NCBI RefSeq assembly: GCF_963576675.1
Contig: NC_088916.1
Coordinates: 8,385,001 to 8,449,000, forward strand
Direction of reading: 5' to 3'
Length of the DNA stretch: 64,000 nt
From: Euphorbia lathyris
Lineage: Eukaryota; Streptophyta; Magnoliopsida; Malpighiales; Euphorbiaceae
Below the pieces are notes generated by a model, which saw only the letters and a list, made by a program, of their open reading frames with translations, was not told the origin of the DNA and made no database searches. Each line of letters starts with the position of its first letter. Within the stretch, counting starts at the first letter, position 1. The position numbers were made by a program, and so were the translations under genes. Positions 57,119-64,000 of the stretch are shown piece after piece.

Positions 57119-58429
57119 CTAGGAAATCAAAGAAAATAAATAAAAATATACCAGAGGAGAAATGAAGAAGTTGGGAAGATGTCAGATTGATGTTGGTGAT
57201 TATCATTTTGATATGGTTGGCCTATTTTTAAGCTCAAACCCATATCTCCATTTTCTGATGATCGATGATGATCCATTTCCTGTGTTTATTTTTCAATGGA
57301 AATTCAAGCAAAATTATCAACCGATTAGGAGAGAGAGGGAGAGAAAGAGAACAAGATACAGTAATTATTATTGTCAGAGTTTAAAAAAAAAGGAAACAAA
57401 CAAAATTAGGGTATAAAAGATGACTCAAAAATAATATTAAAATAGATAGAAACTGATCTGGCACTGGCAGTTAACTTAGATTATGATGATTATGATTTTA
57501 CCAAACTGTGTTCATGCATCAGTCTTCAAACTGCATTCTTACACTTTTTGTTTGAAAGACAACAAAATTCATCATTCTGAGAAAAAAAAAAATTGTTTTG
57601 TAAACATCTATTTGATCTGAGTTAGTTTTATCTGAAACCACTCTGATCTTATCTTCAAGATCAGATGGTATAAAACCTTTCATTACCCCCCAAAAAAATA
57701 ATTCAGTATAAAATCATCCAAAATAACAGAAAACATTAAAAAAAAATTGTGCAAGGACTTGAGACAAGAGTTCTATCAAAATGATACAAGAAGATAAAGC
57801 CATGGTGCATCTTCATATCAAGCCATGGTGGAGCTTCATATCTTGATATAAGAAGATCAAGATCAAACTGAGTTGAATATATCGAGACCAGACATGAGAA
57901 AGGTTTTGTGAAAAAAAAAAATTAAGATGGGAAATAAGAGAGAGACAGATACTTACAACCAAGATTTTGCTGGTTTTAGTAATTTTGTGTTGGGGATAGT
58001 TGTGAGAGAGACTTATTTATAAAGAAGTTTGAGGTAAGGATTTGTTTGTATTACAGTAAACAATTTATTAGTCCTTTAGTTTTGTGTATATTACATTATT
58101 AGTTCTTGTGTTTTTAGAAACATATTATAAAGTCCATGAGTTCAGGTGATTTTTTAAATTAACTAATTAGAAACACATTATAAAGTTTACTCTTCTATCA
58201 CTAATTAATTTTCATATAATTAAGTTTTATATAAAAAAATTAATTATATTAATAAAAACATGAAAAATAGTATTATTAATAAAATTATAATATTATTTAG
58301 GAAAAATTATATAAAAAAAAAAATTCATCTGGTTTGCCTATATGCAAACAGAGGTCTATATTGGTTTAAAAGTTTGCAAATGGAGATAAGTGGTGTCATA
58401 GACTAAAGTAAAAACTATTATCAGGCCGT

Positions 58430-58600
58430 AACTATCAGTTTAAGCTTTTAGTTCAATTAGTTTCATGAGATTGTATCACATCCTCTTAGACCAAGTGGCG
58501 AGGGTTCGAATCTTAACAACCTCATTAATTGGTGGAATTAAAAACACATGGTGAGATAGGGTTTATGTACACGCTGTAAGATTAGGAGACTGTGTTTTAT
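58430..58600 (+). repeat. tRNA-related repeat, copy 3
   Basis: 'cctcttagaccaagtggcgagggttcgaatctt' with B box, followed by 'acaacctcattaatt'. Same family as 9,627-9,800. Duplicated with its surroundings at 59,580-59,745. Confidence 0.55.
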
Positions 58601-59579
58601 TGATATGTAATTTTTTTAATGAAAATGTTATTGGTTGTAATCAAAATTTAACAATGTAAAAAATTACAAGAAAGGTTTTGTAAGAAAAATTAAGATAAAG
58701 GAGTTTGAGGTAAGGATTTATTTTTAGGCCAACGTATAGGTTTGCCTTATTTGCAAATAGAGGTCCATGGTTTAAAAGTTTGCAAATAGAGGTATGTGGT
58801 ATATTTTTTTTTATAAAACAAAGTATTTAAAGTGCACATTTAAGTGATTGATAAAAATCAAGAGCAGACTCCAAAATCAAATTGCAACCGTGTAAAATGA
58901 ACTTAAATATCAATTTAGTTAATCAAGTGTCAAATTAGTAAAAAAACGTAAAATTTCACCATATTATTTATTGTTTCGATTTAGGAAATTGTTTTTTGGG
59001 TGTTATATTTTACAGATATATAAGAATAAATTTTTTTAAGGTAAAAATCTCTTTGGTTGTAATCAAAACATAAATGTGTAATTCTAATATTTTGTTTTGT
59101 AAATAAAACATATCACAGACCTTTATTTGCAAACTTTTAAACCACATGTCTCTGTTTGCAAATTGAGCAAACCACATACATTTTTTTCCGTACTTTTGTC
59201 TTGTTTTTATTATATTAAATAATTTATTAGTCCTTTAGTTTTGTGCATATACATTATTTGGTTCTTGTGTTTTTAGGAACACATTATAAAGTTCATGAGT
59301 TTAGGTGATTTTTTAAACTAACTACTTAGAAACACATTATAAAGTTTACCCTTCTGTCACTAATTAATTTTCATATACATTTAATTAAGTTTTATATAAC
59401 AAAATTTATTTTATTAATATAAACATGAAAAGTAGTATTATTAATAAAATTACAATATTATTAGGAAAAAGTACAAAAAAAATTGCATATAATTTGCCCT
59501 CTTTGCAAACATATGTCTATGGTTTAAAATTTTACAAATGGAGGTAAGTGGCGTTGGACATTATTGTAAAAACTATTAT

Positions 59580-59745
59580 TGGACCATAAATATCAGTTTA
59601 AGTTTTTAGTTCAATTAGTTTCATAACATTGTATCACATCCTCTTAGACCAAGTGGCGTGAGTTCGAATCTTGACAACCTCATTAACTGGTGGAAATTAA
59701 AACACAAGGTGAGATGGGTTTGTGTACACGTTGCAACCTTAGGAG
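59580..59745 (+). repeat. tRNA-related repeat, copy 4
   Basis: About 1,155 bp from copy 3 in the same orientation and sequence context, so it arose by the array's large-unit duplication. Confidence 0.55.
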
Positions 59746-60531
59746 ACTGTGTTTTATTTATATGTAATTTTTTATAATGAAAAAGTTATTTAATGTAATC
59801 AAAATTTAGCAATATAAAATTACAAAGAAATGTTTTGTAAAAAAAAGTAAAATGGGAAGTAAGAGAGAGATATAGAAACATGTTCTGCTTGTTTTAGTAA
59901 TTTTGTATTGGGGATAGTTGAGAGAAATACCTTATTTATAAAGGAATTTGAGGTAAGGATTTATTTTTATTTTATTAAATAATTTATTAGTCCTTCAATT
60001 TTATGCATATATATTATTTAGTTCTTGTATTTTTAAAAACACATTATAAAATATGTGAGTTTAAGTGATTTTTTAAACTAACTACTTAGAAACATATTAT
60101 AATCTTCATATATCAAGCCATGGTGGAGCTTCATATCTTGATACAAGAAGAACAAGGTCAAACTGAACTCAATCAAAACTAGACATGAGAAAGGTTTTGT
60201 AAAAAAAAATTATGATAGGAAGTAAGAGAGAGAGAAACTAACAACCAAGGTTTTGCTTGTTTTAGTAATTTTGCGTTGGGAATAGTTGATAGTGTTGGGG
60301 ATAGTTGATAGAGACACCTTATTTATAAAGAAGTTTAAGTAATTATTTGATTTTATTAGAGTAAATAATTTATTAGTTCTTCAGTTTTTTCTGTACACAT
60401 TATTTAGAACCACATTATAAAATCTATGGCTTTAGGTAATTTTTTAAACTAACTACTTAGTACATTATAAAATTTACTTTTCTATCATCAATTAATCTTC
60501 ATATATATTTAATTAGAAGTGTTTTAGCTAT

Positions 60532-60813
60532 TTAAAGCAAGGCACTGTCCTCCATTACATTTTCCGGCATTGGTGCAGCCCGGGTAGGTATTCGTTTTCC
60601 TGCGATTCTGCAGACGATTTCACAAGCGTTTCTTGACGGAGCCGGACATACACGGATCATCTTGCCTTCAATCTTTGCAGGATGATACATGAGACGAGTT
60701 GCGTGCCTGCGAAACTTTAATTGACATAAAGTACATACTACATACCTAGGATCAGAGTTACTGTCCTCGGTTTGATATTCTCCGGTGAAATTCAATAAAA
60801 CTGAGAGGGCCAT
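60532..60813 (-). CDS. Short BED-type zinc-finger ORF A
   Basis: 93 codons from MALSVLLNFTGEYQTED. The motif CTLCQLKFRRHATRLMYH...C fits a BED finger (C-x2-C, Thr-Arg-Leu, His, final Cys), the DNA-binding module of hAT transposases and derived plant proteins. It then ends in a Pro/Ala tail. The stop differs by one base from the homologous codon in ORF B, so this copy is shortened. A GATA-type TATA/leader with GTAAGT donor (61,080-61,012) lies 200-270 bases upstream on the same strand. The ATG exon could be the second exon of that leader. Confidence 0.6.
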   Translation of the reverse strand: MALSVLLNFTGEYQTEDSNSDPRYVVCTLCQLKFRRHATRLMYHPAKIEGKMIRVCPAPSRNACEIVCRIAGKRIPTRAAPMPENVMEDSALL

Positions 60814-61863
60814 ATCAACATAACAAAAACAAATTCATGATTACTTGGTGAAAATCAGTATGGGTTCTTTACTAAGAGGGCCATACCAACAGAATAAGTT
60901 TTATATCTTGATACAAGAAGATCAAGATCAAACTGAGTTGAATCAAAACTAGACATGAGAAAGGTTTTGTGAAAAAAAATTAAGATAGGAAGTAAGAGAG
61001 AGACAGATACTTACAACCAAGGTTTTCCTGGTTTTAGTAATTTTGTGTTGGGGGATAATTATGAGAGAGACTTATTTATAAAGAAGTTTGAGGTAAGGAT
61101 TTGTTTGTATTACAGTAAAAAATTTATTTGTCATTCAGTTTTGTGTATATTACATTATTAGTTCTTGTGTTTTTAGAAACATATTATATAGTCCATGGGT
61201 TCAGGTGATTTTTTAAATTAACTAATTAGAAACACATTATAGGTTTTGCTTGTTTTAGTAATTTTGTGTTGGGGATAGTTGAGAGAAAAAACTTATTTAT
61301 AAAGGAGTTTTAGGTAAGGATTTGTTTTTATTATATTAAATAATTTATTAGTCCTTCAATTTTGTGCATATATATTATTTATTTCTTGTATTTTTAGAAA
61401 CACATTATAAAATATGTGAGTTTAGGTGATTTTTTAAACTAACTACTTAGAAACACATTATAATCTTCATATATCAAGCCATGGTAGAGCTTCATATCTT
61501 GATACAAGAAGAATAAGGTCAAACTGAACTCAATCAAAACTAGACATAGAAAAGGTTTTGTCAAAAAAAAAATATTATGATAAGAAGTAAGAGAGAGAGA
61601 AACTAACAACCAAGGTTTTGCTTGTTTTAGTAATTTTATGTTGGAAATAGTTGATAGTGTTGGGGATATTTGATAGAAAGACCTTATTTATAAAGGAGTT
61701 TAAGTAATTATTTGTTTTTATTATAGTAAATAATTTATTAGTCCTTCAGTTTTGTGTGTATACATTATTTAGAAACACATTATAAAATCTATGGGTTTAG
61801 GTGATTTTTTAAACTAACTACTTAGTACATTATAAAATTTACTTTTCTATCACTAATTAATCT

Positions 61864-62247
61864 TCATATATATTTAATTAGAAGTGTTTCGGCTATTTCA
61901 AGCAAGGCACTGTCCTCCATTACATTTTCTGGTATTGGTGCAGTCGGGACACGTACCTCCGTTACATTTTCCGGTATTGGTGCAGTCGGGGCAGGTATTC
62001 GTTTTCCTGTCATTCTACAGGCGATTTCAAAAGCGTTTCTTGACGGAGTCGGGCATACACGGATCTTCTTGCCTTCAATATTTGCTAGATGGTACATGAG
62101 ACGAGTTGCGTGCCTGCGAAACTTTAATTGACAGAAAGTACATAATGCATACCTAGGATCAGAGTTACCGTCCTCGGTTTGATATTCTCCGTTGAAATTC
62201 CATAAAACTGAGAGGGCCATATCAACAGAACAAAAACAAAAATTCAA
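61864..62247 (-). CDS. Short BED-type zinc-finger ORF B
   Basis: Up to 127 codons; the start shared with ORF A is MALSVLWNF at 62,220. The same BED-like finger (CTFCQLKFRRHATRLMYHL...C) is present. An internal 13-residue tandem repeat, PTAPIPENVTEVR then VPTAPIPENVMED, is absent from ORF A. A leader module with TATA at 62,494 lies upstream. No transposase body follows, so it is a finger-only protein or a decayed hAT fragment that was duplicated with the promoter array. Confidence 0.6.
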   Translation of the reverse strand: MNFCFCSVDMALSVLWNFNGEYQTEDGNSDPRYALCTFCQLKFRRHATRLMYHLANIEGKKIRVCPTPSRNAFEIACRMTGKRIPAPTAPIPENVTEVRVPTAPIPENVMEDSALLEIAETLLIKYI

Positions 62248-63228
62248 GATTGCTTGGTGAAAATCAGTATGGGTTCTTTACTAAGAGGGTCATACCAACA
62301 TAATAAGTTTTATATCTTGATACAAGAAGATCAATACCAAACTGAGTTGAATCAAAACCAGACATAAGGAAAGGTTTTGTGAAAAAAAAAAATTAAGATA
62401 GGAAGTAAGAGAGAGACACATACTTACAACCAAGGTTTTGCTGGTTTTAGTAATTTTGTGTTGGGGGGATAATTATGAGAGAGACTTATTTATAAAGAAG
62501 TTTGAGGTACGGATTTGTTTGTATTACAATAAACAATTTATTATTCCTTCAGTTTTGTGTATATTACATTATTAGTTCTTTTATTTTTAGTAACATATTA
62601 TAAAGTCCATGGGTTCAGGTGATTTTTTAAATTAACTAATTAGAAATACATTATAAAGTTTACTCTTCTATCACTAATTAATTTTCATATAATTAAGTTT
62701 TATATAAAAAATTTAATTATATTAATACAACATGAAAAGTAGTATTATTAATAAAAGTAAGATAGGAAGTAAGAGAGAGAGATAGAAACATAGGTTTTGC
62801 TTGTTTTAGTAATTTTGTGTTGGGGATAGTTGAGAGAAAGACCTTATTTTTAAAAAAGTTTAAGGTAAGGATTTATTTTTATTATATTAAATAATTTATT
62901 AGCCCTTTAATTTTGTGCATATATATTATTTAGTTCTTGTATTTTTAAAAACACATTATAAAATATGTGAGTTTAGGTGATTTTTTAAACTAACTACTTA
63001 GAAACACATTATAATCTTCATATATCAAGCCATGGTGGAGCTTAATATCTTGATACAAGAAGAACAAGGTCAAACTGAACTCAATCAAAACTAGGCATTG
63101 GGAAGGTTTTGTCAAAAGAAATTATGATAGGAAGTAAGAGAGAGAGAAACTAACAACCAAGGTTTTGCTTGTTTTAGTAATTTTGCGTTGGGAATAGTTG
63201 ATAGTGTTGGGGATAGTTGATAGACAGG

Positions 63229-64000
63229 GCCGGTCCTGACAATTTAAGGGCCCTTGGCAAAACAAGTAGTAAGGGCCCCTTTAATATAAAATTTACTAAT
63301 TGATTTTGTGTTAAGGTGCAAAAATACCCAACGTTTTGGATCAGGAGCAATTTTATTCCTAATGTCTAAAATGATGCAATTTTACCCCTAACGTTGGAAG
63401 CCAAGAGCAATTTTACTCATAACATTGATAAATTGGGTTAATTTGATAAATATTTCATCAAACTGTCTTCTCGATCATGAATCTTGTCATCTACACTTCA
63501 CAAATGCGTCATTTTATCAGTAACAAATCACAAACATATGTTGGGATTTTAAAAAATAAAAAAAAATAAAATATATTGTCTTTTGTACGAATTGGACAAA
63601 AAAATTCAAAAAATTCACCGAATTTTTAAATATTAATCTCCAGTTCTATTATTAAATTATAAAACACGTGAAATCTTTTTTTAGAACGAATTGATATGCA
63701 ATTGGTGCAAAATGAGAGACAAAAATATCTGTATTTTATAATTGTGTCTGAAATTGACCTAAATTATCAACGTTATGGGTAAATTTGCACCATTTTAGAC
63801 GTTAGGAGTAAAATTGCTCCTCATCTTTGTTATGAGTAATTTTGCACCTTAACCCATTGATTTTTATTCATATCATTGTATAAATTAATTTTTAATTTTC
63901 AAATTTAATCAAGGTAATAAAATGAAACTTTTATTTAATTTTTAAATTTAATCAAATTAAAAATAGTTATTCTAAAATGAGGTAATAAAATGAAACTTGT
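63229..64000. mobile_element. Element end GGGCCGGTCCTGA, interrupted and running off the window
   Basis: The phrase 'cagggccggtcctgacaatttaagggcccttggc' at 63,228 is a common plant TIR-type terminus. It truncates the ninth leader module. Its other end is not in the window. Confidence 0.5.
63308..63856. mobile_element. Mutator-type MITE, complete copy, 549 bp
   Basis: Ends GTGTTAAGGTGCAAAA and, inverted, GGGTTAAGGTGCAAAA, with a perfect 9-bp target duplication ATTGATTTT at 63,299-63,307 and 63,857-63,865. The inverted complementarity extends well inside ('aggagcaattttattcctaa' / 'gttaggagtaaaattgctcct'). No reading frame. A truncated relative lies at 43,186-43,678. Confidence 0.92.

Larger units (their letters stand above)
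55265..58021 (-). pseudogene. Truncated GATA-factor pseudogene with transposon-filled intron
   Basis: On the minus strand: TATA/leader module (58,021-57,950), upstream-type sequence, exon-2 remnant (57,290-57,151; Met-Asp-His region recognisable but frameshifted), intron pieces (57,140; 55,500-55,555), and the first about 35 bases of exon 3 (55,304-55,270). The copy ends at about 55,265, so the zinc finger is missing. The intron gained a SINE (55,575-55,714) and a TIR element (55,745-57,118) with a further MITE inside. Confidence 0.8.
57900..63228 (-). repeat. Tandem array of GATA-type promoter/leader modules
   Basis: About nine copies, in the same orientation, of a segment with TATA box (TATAAATAAG read on the minus strand), leader 'ctat.cccaacacaaaattactaaaac.agcaaaa' and a donor GTAAGT or GTTAGT, then 'ctctctcttacttcc'. 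TATA boxes lie near 58,012-58,021, 59,931-59,940, 60,318-60,327, 61,071-61,080, 61,292-61,301, 61,683-61,692, 62,485-62,494 and 62,843 (mutated). The ninth (about 63,125-63,228) is cut before its TATA. Larger units of about 1.15-1.55 kb are superimposed. Confidence 0.85.

Overview
The window is nuclear DNA from a flowering plant. It is AT-rich and about nine tenths transposable-element sequence. It contains plant Copia and Athila-like Gypsy retrotransposons, plant-type LINEs, CACTA, hAT, Mutator and Helitron-type elements, and GT-AG introns. The GATA-family regulator points to a eudicot, but nothing here names the species. No rRNA, functional tRNA or prokaryotic gene is visible.

Layout. (1) 0.2-0.6 kb: a 401-bp Harbinger-type MITE. 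(2) 1.34-7.97 kb: a complete Copia retrotransposon with almost identical 477-bp LTRs and a TTTTC target duplication, recently inserted but broken by a frameshift. (3) 8-17.7 kb: the one convincing host gene, a six-exon GATA zinc-finger transcription factor on the minus strand (13.1-15.7 kb, 251 residues). Around it are a decayed last-exon copy, a two-phase minisatellite and LTR fragments. (4) 17.66-18.46 kb: a 5'-truncated LINE carrying RNase H. (5) 18.7-42.7 kb: a second LINE, split by a 22,004-bp CACTA transposon (19,292-41,295).

The CACTA element holds a captured three-exon ubiquitin-conjugating (E2) gene. The catalytic cysteine position of this gene is serine. It also holds a foldback hairpin pair, and two non-autonomous Athila-like retrotransposons that inserted later (21,156-29,999 plus; 30,912-39,222 minus). 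Each retrotransposon has its own family of short inverted-repeat motifs.

(6) 43-51.4 kb: a Mutator-type MITE and a 5.5-kb hAT-like element. The latter contains an array of Helitron ends, a possible small gene and a dyad minisatellite. Its empty site is preserved in a paralogous copy near 53.3 kb. (7) 51.4-57.1 kb: degenerate Copia fragments, a TRIM, a long foldback element, a SINE, and MITEs lying inside a truncated GATA pseudogene. (8) 57.1-63.2 kb: the GATA pseudogene start, then a direct array of about nine copies of a GATA-type promoter/5'-leader module. Two copies precede short BED-type zinc-finger reading frames. (9) 63.2 kb to the end: an element end interrupted by a 549-bp Mutator-type MITE with a 9-bp target duplication.

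The genes do not form a pathway. The connecting theme is duplication and capture of regulatory-gene parts (GATA promoter, E2 enzyme, BED finger) by mobile DNA. All alignments were made by eye, so percent identities and exact boundaries of degenerate repeats are approximate.
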